Origin: Gari tellinella
Lineage: Eukaryota > Mollusca > Bivalvia > Cardiida > Psammobiidae
DNA length: 64,000 bases
Assembly (NCBI GenBank): GCA_922989275.2
Contig: OV277861.1
Span: 24,768,479-24,832,478, forward strand
Direction: 5' to 3'
The position numbers and the translations under genes were made by a program. Position 1 is the stretch's first letter, and every line of letters starts with the position of its first letter. The notes under the pieces are model-generated. The model was not told the DNA's origin. It did no database searches and was given only the letters and a program-made list of their open reading frames with translations. Positions 23,091 to 34,211 of this stretch are shown one piece after another.

Positions 23091-23345
23091 TTAACCCATT
23101 ACCCCATAGCCTGATTCTAGTTTTGAAAATAGGTGACTACTTAAAGCAGGCTAAAAGTAAAGCTGAATGCGCCTTATAAGGTGCATTCGGCTTTACTTTC
23201 AGCCTGCTTTAAGCTACCATCTGTTTGAATATAGAAAATATTTCTTATGATATATATTTATGACTTCGTAAAGTGAAACTATTTTCTTCAGTGGAAGAAT
23301 AAATTAAGAGGCATAAAAAGGCGTATTTATGGGGTAATGGGTTAA
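23091..23345 (+). mobile_element. TTAA-1 element, forward, intact
   Basis: TTAACCCATTACCCCATAGC to tatggggtaatgggttaa, 255 bp; P1 hairpin at about 23140-23213. Confidence 0.9.
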
Positions 23346-23654
23346 ATAAAGGATGATTTTTTCACAGTTGAGGGAAAGATATTCGATCTTTCATGTTAAA
23401 TGAAACTAAATGCAAGTAAAATACCTAAAATATAAAAAAAAGTGGTATTTTCCAGAAAGATGTTAGCAATTGATTTAAATTTGAGAGGCAAAAAGTTTAA
23501 TTTGAGTCTGATCAGGGGCTTTAAAATTGGTTCCAAGATGTCTGATCTGTCCTCAAACTGTTTCCAGTGGATTTATGAGTTTTAGCAGAAACGAGGGAAA
23601 GACAATTTGACACAAATGTCTCGAGACCCGAAGAAGGTCTAAAGACCTGTGACA

Positions 23655-24800
23655 GGTGATAGTTTCAAGCAGGATGACAGTAAAGCAGATATTAGCTCTT
23701 GAATGTGCTTTCTGTTTTAGGCTTTACCCTGCTTTACCCGGCTGTACTTTTTCCTAGGTTTTATGAAAAAAAACCATGGAAAAAACCACGGAGTATTCGG
23801 ACGGTCATATTACAAAAACCTTGGAAAAAAGACGAGAAAACCTTAGAAAATACAAGACCTTGGTTTTTACATGGTTTGACAAAATACCTCGGAAAAGTTT
23901 ACGAGGAATCCTTGTAAAATATTTAATTTCCAAGGTTTTCTCCAAAAAACCACGGAAACAAAAAATCCTCGGAAAAGTTTACGAGGAATCCTTGTAAAAT
24001 ATTTAGGAAAAAAACATGGAAATATTAGAACCATTTTACGTGGTTTCGACAAAATACCATGGAAAAGTATATATATACGAGGAATAGCTAACTACTAGTG
24101 GGTGGGGTACCACATGCTTTTGTTTGTATCATGTAAATATCCAAAATATATTATGATCATGATAAAATTGTATTTATGTAAGTTATGTAACTTACCATGA
24201 ATCTTTTGTCAGGAGTCTGAACTGGTTTGGAGTCTTTAATTTTTGCCACATTCACATTTTAAAGTATAGATAAATAGACAACTTAAATCTCTGACCTCTG
24301 ATTGTTGTGAGCTGGTGTCCTGGGTGTGTATAATATTCACTGTTTTGTGAAACTTACAATTGTAGCAAATATTACTTATATTTATAATTCACTAAGTTGT
24401 ACTTCCAAGGTTTTTCCGTGCTGGAAAATGTCTAAGTACAATTTTTACGAGGTGCAAATTGTTTAAGTTATTATTTTACAAGGATTTTCCGTGCTAAAAA
24501 ATGGTTAAGTTCTTATTTCCGAGATTGTTCCGTGTTTAAATTTGCCAAAGTCCAATTTTTCCGAGCTTTTGCCAAGGTTTTAAGAGTTTCAAAGTTTTTT
24601 CTTGATATTTACGTGGTTTTTTTTTGTTCATAAGCATGCATAAACCATGGAAATTTTGGTGACTAAACAAAAACCTTGGAAATTGTTACGAATAACCATG
24701 GAACTTTTAGAATTCCATGTAAATTCCACGTAAATTATTCATATTCCATGGAAATTTTACACTGAACCTTGGAAAAAGTACAGCCGGGTAAGCAGGCACT
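23655..24800. repeat. P4-type host hairpin split by TA-5
   Basis: Left half agtttcaagcaggatgacagtaaag...tttaccctgctt and right remnant agcaggcac flank the TA-5 element. Together they look like a decayed P4-type hairpin interrupted at a TA. Confidence 0.55.
23737..24788. mobile_element. TA-5, 1.05-kb element filled with short degenerate motifs
   Basis: Ends CCCGGCTGTACTTTTTCC and GGAAAAAGTACAGCCGGG are perfect inverted repeats bordered by TA (23735-23736, 24789-24790). The interior is not a gene: it repeats ccatgg/ccttgg/ccacgg followed by A-rich runs, and the complement, in both orientations, plus an exact internal repeat ctcggaaaagtttacgagga (23888 and 23970). Open frames at 23699-24052 are shadows of this. 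Superfamily is uncertain; a TA target suggests Tc1/mariner-type. Confidence 0.75.
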
Positions 24801-24841
24801 TTTCTTAAATTGGGAAAGTAGACGTTCTTTTGAGTGGTCAC

Positions 24842-25036
24842 CAGGGCTCCAGATAAGGGGAGTATTTCAAAAACTAAAATCTTTATTTCTACATTAAACC
24901 CTATGTTGTCACTATACTCATTAGAATCGTCTCGAAGAGACGATTCTAATGAGTAGTAACACCATAGAATTTGGTGGTGAAATGAGTGAGAAAATAGAGG
25001 ATTTGTTCAGTTTACTCCCTCTTATCTAGAGCCCTG
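24842..25036 (+). mobile_element. CAGGG-family element, 8-bp TSD
   Basis: CAGGGCTCCAGATAAG to cttatctagagccctg, flanked exactly by GTGGTCAC on both sides (24834-24841, 25037-25044). P5 hairpin at about 24898-24967. Confidence 0.9.
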
Positions 25037-25137
25037 GTGGTCACTGGTGATACTTCTAGGAATTATGTAACTGACTCAGACTGTAAAAATCACATTTCCT
25101 CTGTCTGGACAGATCTTATATTACCTTTGTCTAGCTG

Positions 25138-25356
25138 TTCCTTTCTCATTGCATGCTAGGTAATTTGTTTATTTTGCTGAAACAGTAATTTACTGTTTTA
25201 ACAGTAGGAGTTTTCAAAATTTCGTTTTTGATACAGGGTCAGGGAGTAAAACAGTTTTGATCCTGAAGAGAGGCTGCATCACATGGCATCTCATCAGGAT
25301 ACAAACTGTTTGCACAGACAATCATGCCATTCAACCACTTGAGTGCAAAGAGTTAT
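25138..25356 (+). mobile_element. TTAA-3 element, decayed
   Basis: tctcattgcatgctaggtaa to gagtgcaaagagtta; P3 hairpin at 25250-25310. Confidence 0.65.
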
Positions 25357-25450
25357 TAGCACTGTCTTAAGTTGTAAAACCTGTAGTTGACCTGGATCCA
25401 AATAACTGCATTCTATAATTGTCAAGCACAATTACAATAGATTGATGAAG

Positions 25451-25506
25451 GCAAACAGTGTAGACCCAGATGAAATAGCTCCTAAACGAGAGTCTACACT
25501 GTTTGC
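25451..25506. repeat. P2 hairpin, shortened
   Basis: gcaaacagtgtagacccaga and gagtctacactgtttgc with a reduced apex. Confidence 0.7.
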
Positions 25507-25564
25507 TTGATCTGAGCAGCTTGTATCCAGGCTGTCAATAAAGACTGTTGACATTTATAATTAT

Positions 25565-25761
25565 TAACTCTTTGCATGCTGGTTAATTTTTTAGTCTGCA
25601 AAAATTGCTCTAAAAATCTGATTTAATTTTCTTTTCAAAACAGGTCAGAGTGTCAAGCAGTTCGGATCCTGATGAGACGCTACGTTACACGGCGTCTCAT
25701 CTGGATCCAAACTGTTTGCAAAGGTAGTACATACATCCGCTGCTAGCATGCAAAGAGTTAA
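25565..25761 (+). mobile_element. TTAA-3 element, forward, intact
   Basis: TTAACTCTTTGCATGCTGG to gctagcatgcaaagagttaa, 197 bp; P3 hairpin at about 25650-25719 with apex ACGCTACGTTACACGGCGT. Confidence 0.9.
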
Positions 25762-25910
25762 AATTTAAGTTTGATATTCATTACTATTGTTAAGTGTTAA
25801 CTAAAATTTTATCCAGATCAGACAGCAAGTTACCTAGATACCTGGTCATTAATCCAAGCCATTTGCGAATGGCCTACCGGGTATACTTATAAAATTGTGA
25901 TTAGTTGATT

Positions 25911-26087
25911 CAGGGCTCCACTAGATAAGAGGGAGTACCAACATTTTCTCTCTCCTTTCGGCACCAAATCCTATGGTGTTACTACTCATTAGAATCATCT
26001 CGAAGAGACGATTCTAATGAGTAGTGACACCATAGGGTTTAATGCATAAATAAACATTTAAGTTTTTGAAATACTCCCCTTATCTGG
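25911..26087 (-). mobile_element. CAGGG-family element with clipped right end
   Basis: CAGGGCTCCACTAGATAAG to cccttatctgg. The terminal agccctg is missing, yet TTGATT flanks both sides, so the clipped end may itself have been used. Confidence 0.75.
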
Positions 26088-26248
26088 TTGATTTATTCTT
26101 AGAAGGTAAACTGCTATCAGTTTTCACAAGGATGATGATTTGGGGTCAAATGGTAAGGTCAAGTAATCCTAGTAATGGACGTGGAATGTTCTCTTTCTAA
26201 AAGAAAGTGTCAAGACGGCTGCCTGTGATGCTGGCTATGTAAATTAAA

Positions 26249-26467
26249 TTAACCCTTATCGTGCTGAATTGACGTCTACTTCAAATATATTGTCTGCGAA
26301 AAAAAAAGAATCAAAACTAATTTCACACTTTTTTAAACTGAAGAAAATTTGAATATGAGTGACAAACAGTTTGGACCCAGATCAGACGCAGCGTTACGCG
26401 GCGTCTGATCTGGATCCAAACTGTTTGCAAATGTAAGTCAGGTTTGGTTTAGCATGTTGAGGGTTAA
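26249..26467 (+). mobile_element. TTAA-4 element with P3 core
   Basis: ttaacccttatcgtgctgaa and agcatgttgagggttaa are TIRs distinct from TTAA-3, but the hairpin (26365-26430: CAAACAGTTTGGACCC, apex ACGCAGCGTTACGCGGCGT) is P3. 26470-26755 holds nothing recognised. Confidence 0.75.
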
Positions 26468-26759
26468 AACTGAAAAGCACTCGACTATTACCCTCCAGTA
26501 TGGAGCCTCCATCAATAGATTTATTGCCTTCTGTAGGACGGTTAATGTATTGGAGAAAACTTTAATTCTAACAACTTTTTTTTTTGTCTTCTGTCAAAGT
26601 CTGCCTGCAGTTAAGTGTTTCGGGGATATCACAAGCTTCTGTGACTGACGTTTACTTGATCACCCCTAAAGCATCAAATGGGCAAATCCATGCAGTGTCC
26701 AATTAAGTCTATCTAATTTTGAATATTTATGGGTATTTTTGCAGTATATTGCAAAATGA

Positions 26760-26830
26760 CAAATAGTGCAGACCTGATCAGAGGACTCCTTTTAGGAGCT
26801 TTCCGATCTGTGAGGTAACACACTGTTTGC
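26760..26830. repeat. P2 hairpin, decayed right arm
   Basis: caaatagtgcagacctgatc and a diverged mirror ending cacactgtttgc. Confidence 0.6.
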
Positions 26831-26979
26831 ATAAGACAAGTGTATTCTTTGCAGATACACTGTTTGTAAATGTTGTGAACTTAACTTACATCTTGCATTA
26901 AGCAGTCACCATTCAGGGTGTAGGGGTTAATGTCCTTCCCTTATACAGCTTGTTTATAGTAATTTAATTAAATCTATGC

Positions 26980-27063
26980 CTGTTTAAAGTAGGTTGAAAG
27001 TAAAGTAGATATCTCCTGACAGAGTATAATGTCTACTTTACTTACGTCTTGCATTAAGCAGTC
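26980..27063. repeat. P1/P4-like hairpin, decayed
   Basis: gtttaaagtaggttgaaagt with a mirror ending tttacttacgtcttgcatta. Confidence 0.55.
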
Positions 27064-27272
27064 ACTATTCAGGGTAACTTAAAGGAAGTTTCTGCAAGCG
27101 AACATAATATTGTCAATTTGTTTGGGATAGTTTTGTACAGTGGGGGATTTTTTTTCGCTACAAGTAGTAAACATATTTTAAAGCCCACTTCCTATTTATT
27201 CTTTTAATGCTAAAAAGTTGCTTTTGTGATAATGCAACAGTTTGTTGGACTAAATGTTGGATTTGTTCATTT

Positions 27273-27466
27273 CAGAACTCCAGATAAGGAGTAAACTGAA
27301 CAAATCCAACATTTTCTCACTCTCTTCAGCAACAAATCCTATGGTGTTACTACTCATTAGAATCGTCTCGAAGGGACGATTCTAATGAGTAGTGAGTGAC
27401 ACCATAGGGTTTAATGCATAAATAAAGATTTTAGTTTTTGAAATAATCCCCTTATCTGGAGCCCTG
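27273..27466 (-). mobile_element. CAGGG-family element, 6-bp TSD
   Basis: cagaactccagataagg to ccttatctggagccctg, flanked by TCATTT exactly on both sides. P5 hairpin central. 27480-27960 holds nothing else recognised apart from P4 scraps. Confidence 0.85.
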
Positions 27467-27970
27467 TCATTTGACTCCCCGATTTTACCTGCAGGAGCCC
27501 TGATCTATTCTGTACTCAGTGGATTTAAAAATCCACAACAAAACTATCCAAACTATTGATCTGTTGATGTGAGCATAAATAACTCTGAGTTTGTGCAAGT
27601 GACATTGGTATTTTGTTTGATAGGTGTGTGTTTGTAACACAAAGAGAGAGGAATTAAAAAGGATAACCTTATGTGGCGAGACAAATTTTCTGGTTGTTAG
27701 TGTTGTGTCGCTGTTACAGTGAAACTTGAAGCAATATCTGATACCAGTGTCAGTTTATAGAGGAGAAAATTGAAGCAAATTAGAGCTTTTGAAAAGGAGC
27801 TTTCTGCTTTACTTAAATGTACTGACTTAAGCAATTCCTACACTTCTTGCACTTTTAGGAAGATGATTTAGCCATCTTTAAATACAGGTGGAAGCTTAAG
27901 GCAGAACAAAAGTAAGCATAGTAAATTGTTTCACACAAAAAAAACCAGAGTACTATCGTTAACTTAGTTA

Positions 27971-28037
27971 CAAACAATTTGGATCCTGATCAGATGCCAC
28001 TTTACGTGGCGTCTGATCAGAATTCAAACTGTTTGAT
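27971..28037. repeat. P3 hairpin core
   Basis: caaacaatttggatcctgat with its mirror ending attcaaactgtttga; apex GCCACTTTACGTGGC. Confidence 0.75.
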
Positions 28038-28186
28038 ACTCATAACACAACTTTATTTCTCTAGTCAATTTTGCACCTACAAGTGATATATAGTTTGTAA
28101 CAAATGGCAATTGTAAAGTAGATGACATTGTGGCAGTGTAGGGATATAAAACCCAGATGTTACAACCATGTTCAAACAAAGACTAA

Positions 28187-28443
28187 TTAACCCTTTACCC
28201 AATAACCTAGCTGTTTATAACATTAAAGACAGGTGATCACTTAAAGCAGGTTGAAAGTAAAGCAGAATGTGCCTTAAGGCACATTCTGTTTTACTTTCAG
28301 CCTGCTTTAAACTACCATCTGCTAGGCTATATAAAAACATTTTGTTATGGTAATTGTTCATGTTGATATAAACTGGAACTAATTTCTTCAGCGGAGGAAT
28401 AAATCATATACACTAAAAGTTGCTTCTATGGGGAAAGGGTTAA
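28187..28443 (+). mobile_element. TTAA-1 element, variant ends
   Basis: TTAACCCTTTACCCAATAAC to tatggggaaagggttaa. This variant, with CCCTTT instead of CCCATT, recurs in the window. P1 hairpin at about 28240-28314. Confidence 0.85.
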
Positions 28444-28529
28444 TGGGATAAGACAGGTGTCAGCTTAAAGCTGGGTGAAAGCAAAGCAGAAAAGCTAATC
28501 TACAAGACTTTAATGCTTTATAATTTCCC

Positions 28530-29302
28530 ATCTTGCATAAATTTAAAGCAACACACCTTCTGGGTGGTCTGGACAACACGTCACTGTACAAATGTATTCT
28601 TGATAGCCTTGTGATTGCTTATCAGTCACTTCATGAGAAGGTGGATTGCAAAATAAGATAGACAAAAGTCTAACTTAGGTAGTGGCAGCAGGAATCAGTC
28701 AGATCTGTGCTAAATATAGTATCACATCCATGGACAGGCGACTGTTTAGTACAGAATGAAAATAATATATTAAAGTAGAAAGCTTTTACAGGAGCTGATT
28801 GCTGTATCTTAAATCGTTCTTCATTAAGCTTCAGGCTATAATAAGGAATTGCAAGATAGTATACAAGTTTAGCACATGGCTTGGAGCTCTCGGCCAATCA
28901 GATGCCTCAAAAACCTGTGAATATATCGTTTATTTCAACAAACCATTGAATAACTAACAAACTGTTCACTTATTCCTCGCTTCCGTCATCTCAAGGCAAT
29001 TTGACGTCACAATTCTAAAAACAGCTGAGGTCAGAGGTGAACTGCACACGCTTCATGACGTTTTATTATGTACAGTGAGACCTAGACTTTAAAAGACAAT
29101 TACTAATGAATTGTGCTTACATATAGAGCTTCAATAAGCTTTATTTATGTTGGTGTTAAAGCATGCTTTATGTCTCAAACTTATCATTTGAAATAACCTT
29201 TCAATTTTAGTAAAATATTACAAACAAAATGACTTTTTCGTCTAAAACAGAAATCAGAAACGAATGGTTTTCTTGTTTTCCTCGAGCCAAAGCCAGTGCT
29301 AA
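28530..29302. other. Low-repeat stretch, nothing recognised
   Basis: Apart from a decayed P4-like arm at 28750-28800, I see no repeat, exon or RNA gene here. The 75-92 residue open frames on the minus strand (28670-28897, 29184-29462) have no features I recognise. Confidence 0.5.
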
Positions 29303-29389
29303 ATAGGTTAGACCATGGTTGCGCGCGAATAAACAACATAATTCTCGGGGGCGTATCGTTTATTCGCTTGCAACCATGGTCTAACCTAT
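29303..29389. repeat. Inverted repeat with 20-bp arms
   Basis: ataggttagaccatggttgc and its exact complement gcaaccatggtctaacctat enclose gcgaataaac...gtttattcgc. It does not belong to the P1-P6 cores. A TA-3 right-end fragment follows at about 29461-29528. Confidence 0.8.
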
Positions 29390-30012
29390 ACTTATCAAGG
29401 ACATAACTGATGATTAAATACAATTTTGTAAACAGTGTAGACCCATCAGAGGCCTCAGCCACGTTTTAACATAAAAATACAGGTGTGTTTGACTTAACCG
29501 AGTTTGAGATATCGAAGCTTGACTGTTTACCTAATCCCTAGCTGTTTTCCTATGTTGTCATATAACAGATAGCTGAGTTACAATATGCGGTAAAAAACTA
29601 AATTACTGCAAATCCAATTCAGTTTGTAATTAGTGAGATACGGGTTAATAAATAGTTATTGATTGGCCACAAGGCCTGTATTGTTGGGCTATGTAACGGC
29701 AGTAATAGTATTCGGAGCATGTTTAACAAATTACACGCAACATTCAGGGGCTTTCGATTGTTGAAACACTTTCCGGTGCAAGAGGAAATATGAAAAAAAC
29801 AACATGCTGTGCTTGAGACAGTCTGTGGTTTTATTGCTTATAGAGTCCTTGCAGTAAATTAAATTTCATTTGAATTGCAAACGATATTGATCCAGATCAG
29901 ATGTCATAGAAATTTGAAGTATGAACTGTCTTGTCTTAATAAAAGAGCTGCATCTCTAAGTAGATGAGTTTTAACTCTTTCACTGATAGCTGAAAAATAC
30001 TGGGTATTTCAG

Positions 30013-30204
30013 AAGGGCTCCAGATAAAGGTTTTTTTCAAAAACTAAAATCTTTATTTCTGCTTTAAACCTTATGGTGTCACTACTCATTAGAATCATCT
30101 CGAAGAGACGATTCTAATAAGTAGTAACATCATAGGGTTTGATGCTAAAATAAGTGAGAAAATGTTGGATTTGTGCAGTTTACTCCCTCTAATCTAGAGC
30201 CCTG
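30013..30204 (+). mobile_element. CAGGG-family element
   Basis: aagggctccagataaagg to ctaatctagagccctg; flanks TATTTCAG and GATTTCAG match in 7 of 8 bases. P5 hairpin at 30070-30138. Confidence 0.8.
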
Positions 30205-30408
30205 GATTTCAGTGTTTGAGGACAGGTGGATGCTTTATGATCTTAATGATTCCTCCATTCTGACAGGTGGCTGCTAAAAGCAACTCAAATTATATTTGTT
30301 TGGGAGATTTGCAGCTTGTCTTTCAACCTGCTAAGAGCAGTCACCTGTCTTTAACACTAAAGACAAATGTAAGGGAAATGGTAATTGTGTACCTTATCGA
30401 ATTACCTC

Positions 30409-30605
30409 ATTCAACCCTGAGACTTTTAAAGTACAATTCAAATTTCCAATAAAGTCTAACGCATTTTGACTTTTTAGGGTTGATTTTAACAACATATTGC
30501 AAAATGACAAACAGTGCAGACCCTGATGAGAGGGCTCCTGAAGGAGTCCTCTCATCAGGGTCTACATGTTTGCATAGGACAAGTGTACTGACTTCGCAGG
30601 TTGAC
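30409..30605 (+). mobile_element. TTAA-2 element, decayed ends
   Basis: The TTAA-2 arm cattttgactttttagggtt leads into a P2 hairpin (30508-30573) and gcataggacaagtgtactga. The outer TTAA ends are lost or diverged. Confidence 0.7.
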
Positions 30606-30735
30606 CATTTGTTCATGACTAGAATACTCTGCTTTAAGGGTTGAATATGTTAGGCAAAACATTATAGTGAAGATTTCATAGTGTATCTCGTATTTTGTTT
30701 TTGCAATGTTGAACATAACAAGTATAGATACATGT

Positions 30736-30929
30736 CAGTCAAACTTTGATATCTCGAAGTCAATTTTGTTGAACATACCCGTATTTCAAAGTTAAAACGT
30801 GGCTAAGCCACGTTTTAACTTTGAAATATGGGTATGTTTGACTTAACAGAGCATGAAATTATACAGTTCATATGTCGAACTATCGGATAGTTCGAGTTAA
30901 ACGAGTTTTGAGATATCGAAGTTTGACTG
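30736..30929. mobile_element. TA-3 element
   Basis: cagtcaaactttgatatctc at the left and gagatatcgaagtttgactg at the right are inverted. The centre (30775-30840) is a hairpin with arms around GTTAAAACGTGGC and apex TAAGCCACG. It resembles the element at 45012-45204 (193 bp versus 194 bp). Confidence 0.8.
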
Positions 30930-31228
30930 TACATGCAAATGAAATGTGGTTGCACCTGAAACTCTCGTTTCTCTTATCTTCAACCAGACACATCAGGTTT
31001 AACCTATTGTGAATGTTGGAATGTGAGGACTACTTATAATGATAGGGCTTTGTAGTACAGTTAAATCATGCTTAATTATTCAACCGTCTGGGGATGAAAG
31101 TTACAGGCAGATAACTTCTTAAGGAGTCTTTTACTTTATACTACCAAAAAATATGCTACTTTTATCCAGCAAATTAATTCTTTCACTGTTTGAGTATCAT
31201 AACAGTTTGAATGCAGACAAAATGCTAA

Positions 31229-31482
31229 TTTCATCCATTACCCCATAAAAACGCCTTTAATTTATTTCTCTACTAAAGAAAATAGTCCCACTGTATACAG
31301 CCACGAATATGAATCATAAGAAATATTTTCTATATTTTAGCAGATGTGAAGTTAATTTAAAGCACGCTGAAAGAAAAGCAGAATGCGCCTTAAGGTGCAT
31401 TCTGCTTTGCTTTTAACCTGCTTTAAGTGATATACCCATGCAGTCTTTAAAACTCAAAACAGGCTATGGGGTAACGGGTTAA
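31229..31482 (-). mobile_element. TTAA-1 element, reverse
   Basis: catccattaccccataaaaa to ctatggggtaacgggttaa; P1 hairpin about 31360-31427. 31490-31880 downstream holds nothing recognised. Confidence 0.8.
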
Positions 31483-31889
31483 GTAACATGCACTCTTCTA
31501 GTCTACATCATGTTTTGGTCGGCCTCTAAATTAAACACCAGTTTGACTGAAATTCTGAATGGATTCTTTTTTCAAGCAGTTTGCTGAATGACAACACCTC
31601 ACTTTCTCAGTTAGTGCCTGTATTAGAATTATGCCTGTAAAAAGTTTCTAATTTGGGTGTGATGATTTCATCTTGAATGATATGGAATTAGATTATGTCA
31701 AACATGTCAGTTTTGATTCCTGACAAGACACTGGGTTACCTGTCATCTTATCCCAGTGGAAATCTTTAACAAATTCTATTCAAGCAATGTATAGTAGTTG
31801 AAGGGTACTAGGATATAGATTGGATTGAGTTAATTAAGTTTAGTACATGTAGAACACTAACTAGGCAGTGAGTACAAAAAGAACAAAAG

Positions 31890-32145
31890 CCTAGCATATA
31901 AGGGTTAAATTAGCAGTTACCTCAGAGCACCAGATAAGGGTAGTTTTTCAAAAACTAAAATCTTTATTTCTGAATTAAACCCTATGGTGTCACTACTCAT
32001 TAGAATCGTCTCTTCGAGACGATTCTAATGAGTAGTAACACCATAGGATTTGGTGCTAAAAAGAGTGAGAAAATGTTGAATTTGTTGAAAAAACTACCTC
32101 TTATCTGGAGCCCTGTAGCATATAAGGGTTAAATTAACAGTTACT
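31890..32145 (+). mobile_element. CAGGG-family element between ~30-bp direct repeats
   Basis: The element (31923-32115, cagagcaccagataagg to cttatctggagccctg) is bracketed by tagcatataagggttaaatt plus cagttac on both sides (about 31890-31920 and 32117-32145). This is far longer than a normal target duplication, so a local duplication must have followed or accompanied insertion. Confidence 0.75.
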
Positions 32146-32204
32146 GTACTTCCCTCAAGCATAGTCAACGCTTACCGTGCTGGAAACAAGTTTACATTAT
32201 ACAC

Positions 32205-32270
32205 ACACAGTGTTGATCCAGATCAGAAGGTTCCTCAAGGAGCCCTTTGATCATGTTCTGCACTGTTTGT
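32205..32270. repeat. P2 hairpin core
   Basis: cacagtgttgatccagatca with its mirror ending gttctgcactgtttg. Confidence 0.65.
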
Positions 32271-32730
32271 CATACTTAAATATAGTTTGGAAATAAATCC
32301 CTTAAGACGACATGCCTCTGAATGTAAATGGTTTTTATTTAGAAAACCGAATTGTTCATTTTGAAACAGTGTTATATGGTTTATATAAGGTCCTATTATG
32401 ACATACCATGTACTGGTATTCATTATACTGGTATGGTGTCATGATTACATGCACACATGTTTCACGCTACTGTTATACCTCCGATCAGCAACCATTAATA
32501 AATCGATGGCTTGAGGCAATCTTTAAGACAGATGGCAGCTTACAGCAGGACACAGTAAAGGCAAACTGCTCTAAACAGCCACATTTATGTATTGCTCTAA
32601 ACAGCGGCAGGTCTAGCTTTCTTTAAAGAATGTTATAGTTTGTTATTGAATGATCAATCATTCAAAATAGCTTTCACGGTGCACTCATACTTTGTAAAAA
32701 AGACCAGTAAGCATGCAAAGTTTAAAACAG

Positions 32731-32816
32731 GTTGCAGCTTAATGCAGTTCAAAAGTAAAGCAGAAAGCTCCTAAAGGAGCTTTCTGCTTTACTTATGTAC
32801 TGCATTAAGCTGCAAC
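32731..32816. repeat. P4 hairpin with extended arms
   Basis: gttgcagcttaatgcagttc pairs with tgcattaagctgcaac at the outer ends; apex AGCTCCTAAAGGAGCT. Confidence 0.8.
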
Positions 32817-32946
32817 GTGGTGAAAGAGTGACACATGTATCATTAGAAAGAGTAGCAGCTCAGTAGAGGTTTGGTTGTATTTGATATAAAAAAAAATTAT
32901 GGCAGTATATACATCAATTATGTATGTGATGTTAATTTTGTGCTGT

Positions 32947-33175
32947 TTAACTCTTTGCATGCTGGGTAATTTTTTTCCCCATAATTACGCAACATTTAAG
33001 TGTGCTATTGTTGTAAAAATAGAATTTTCTAATTTTCTTTTCAAAACAGGGTCAGAGTATCAAACATTCTGGATCCTGATGAGACGCCACGTGACGCGGC
33101 GTCTCATCTAGATCCAAACTGTTTGTAAAGGTAAATGACTGTGGGACATATGCGCGGCTAGCATGCAAAGAGATA
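32947..33175 (+). mobile_element. TTAA-3 element, forward
   Basis: TTAACTCTTTGCATGCTGGG to gctagcatgcaaagagataa; P3 hairpin about 33057-33125, apex ACGCCACGTGACGCGGCGT. Only the last TTAA has mutated. Confidence 0.85.
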
Positions 33176-33580
33176 AATCAGAATCATATATCAAAATGTA
33201 ATGGGGAGAACAGATTGTCTGTTACGCAATCACTGTTTAAGTTTACCCTTCTCCTGGTAAAATTGATGCTTTTTTATCAGACTGAAGGAGCTGTCTGATC
33301 AGGGTCTGTAGTATTTTCTTGTAAAAAGGGGTTGTGTGACATGATCATTGAGTTTACAATGTTTCCTGGGAGAAATGTTTCATTAAATTATTAGCCTGTG
33401 TGATAGTTAAGGTGACAGATATGTTTCATGTTAAGGTGACAGATATGTTTCATAGTGGGCAGAGTTACATAATGAATATTCAGAGTGACAAACTTGTTGG
33501 TCATACACTGTTTTTGTAGTCGGGAATGATGTGTTCATGATATCAGTTTGATTGGAAATTACAGTGTCAGTGAGACTTAT

Positions 33581-33884
33581 TTAACCCTTTATATTATCCC
33601 ATAGCCTCTTCCTTTGTTTTAAAGACAAGTGACCTCTTATCCCATTTTCCCATAGCCTGTTTCTAGTTTTGAAGACAGGTGAATACTTAAAGCAGGTTGA
33701 AAGTAAAGCAGAATGCACCCTAAGGTGCATTCTGCTTTACTTACAGCCTGCTTTAAGCTAGTATCTGCTAGAATGTAGAAAATATTTCTTATAATACCTA
33801 TTTATGACTAAACTTGAACTACTTTCTTCTGTGGATGAATAAATTAAAAATGCTAAAAGGCGCTTCTATGGGAGAAAGGGTTAA
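33581..33884 (+). mobile_element. TTAA-1 element with doubled left arm
   Basis: TTAACCCTTTATATTATCCC to tatgggagaaagggttaa, 304 bp. The left arm appears twice (cccatagcctcttc... and cccatagcctgtttc...). P1 hairpin at 33690-33757. It ends 168 bp before exon 1. Confidence 0.8.
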
Positions 33885-34051
33885 GCAGGTTGAAAGTAAA
33901 CCTAAAGCAAAATGTGCTTATAGATTATTTGGCTGGGTGAGGTACAAGCAAAAACAATGAAGGAAAGGGCTCAGAAATATTTAGACATACATGTACTTAT
34001 ATTATACCTGTATGCACATCACTTAAAGTATGTTTGTTTCTGTACTTTCAG

Positions 34052-34211
34052 AGAGAGAATGTCGAGTAGTGAGAGTTCCGGCAGTGACTCTGACAGTTCT
34101 GAGGGAAGTGCATCAGAGTCAGACTCTGACGAACATGAGCAAGAGCAAACGCCGGAGAAAAAGACCACACCAAAGGCAAAGATGTCACCGGACAGCATGG
34201 ACCCATCCCCA
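34052..34211 (+). CDS. AFF4: AFF exon 1 of this model (serine/acidic region)
   Basis: The acceptor ttcag ends at 34051 and the donor gtatgt starts at 34212. From ATG 34059 it encodes 51 residues, starting MSSSESSGSDSDSSEGSAS and ending DPSP, with alternating serine and aspartate/glutamate as in the serine-rich transactivation region of AFF proteins. The exon's first base completes a codon, and the frame stays open through it (GAG AGA ATG), so this ATG may be an internal methionine of a longer protein or an alternative start; I cannot tell which. The exon ends in phase 0, matching exon 2. Confidence 0.8.

Larger units (their letters stand above)
1..34051. other. Upstream region without recognised exon
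   Basis: No stretch here gave a convincing exon. Open reading frames are under about 105 codons, and most fall on palindromic repeats. The AFF gene's first exon seen (34052) begins in the middle of a codon, so at least one earlier exon probably exists, either hidden here as a short exon or to the left of the window. The region is a mosaic of the repeats listed separately. The 600-900 bp between some of them is AT-rich sequence in which I see nothing. Confidence 0.6.

Noticed and set aside
23699..24052. Lysine-rich open frames in TA-5
   Set aside because: They are translations of A-rich repeat motifs on both strands.
24842..25044. Firm hAT assignment for the CAGGG family from its 8-bp duplication
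   Set aside because: Other copies show exact 5-, 6- and 7-bp duplications, so the superfamily is left open.
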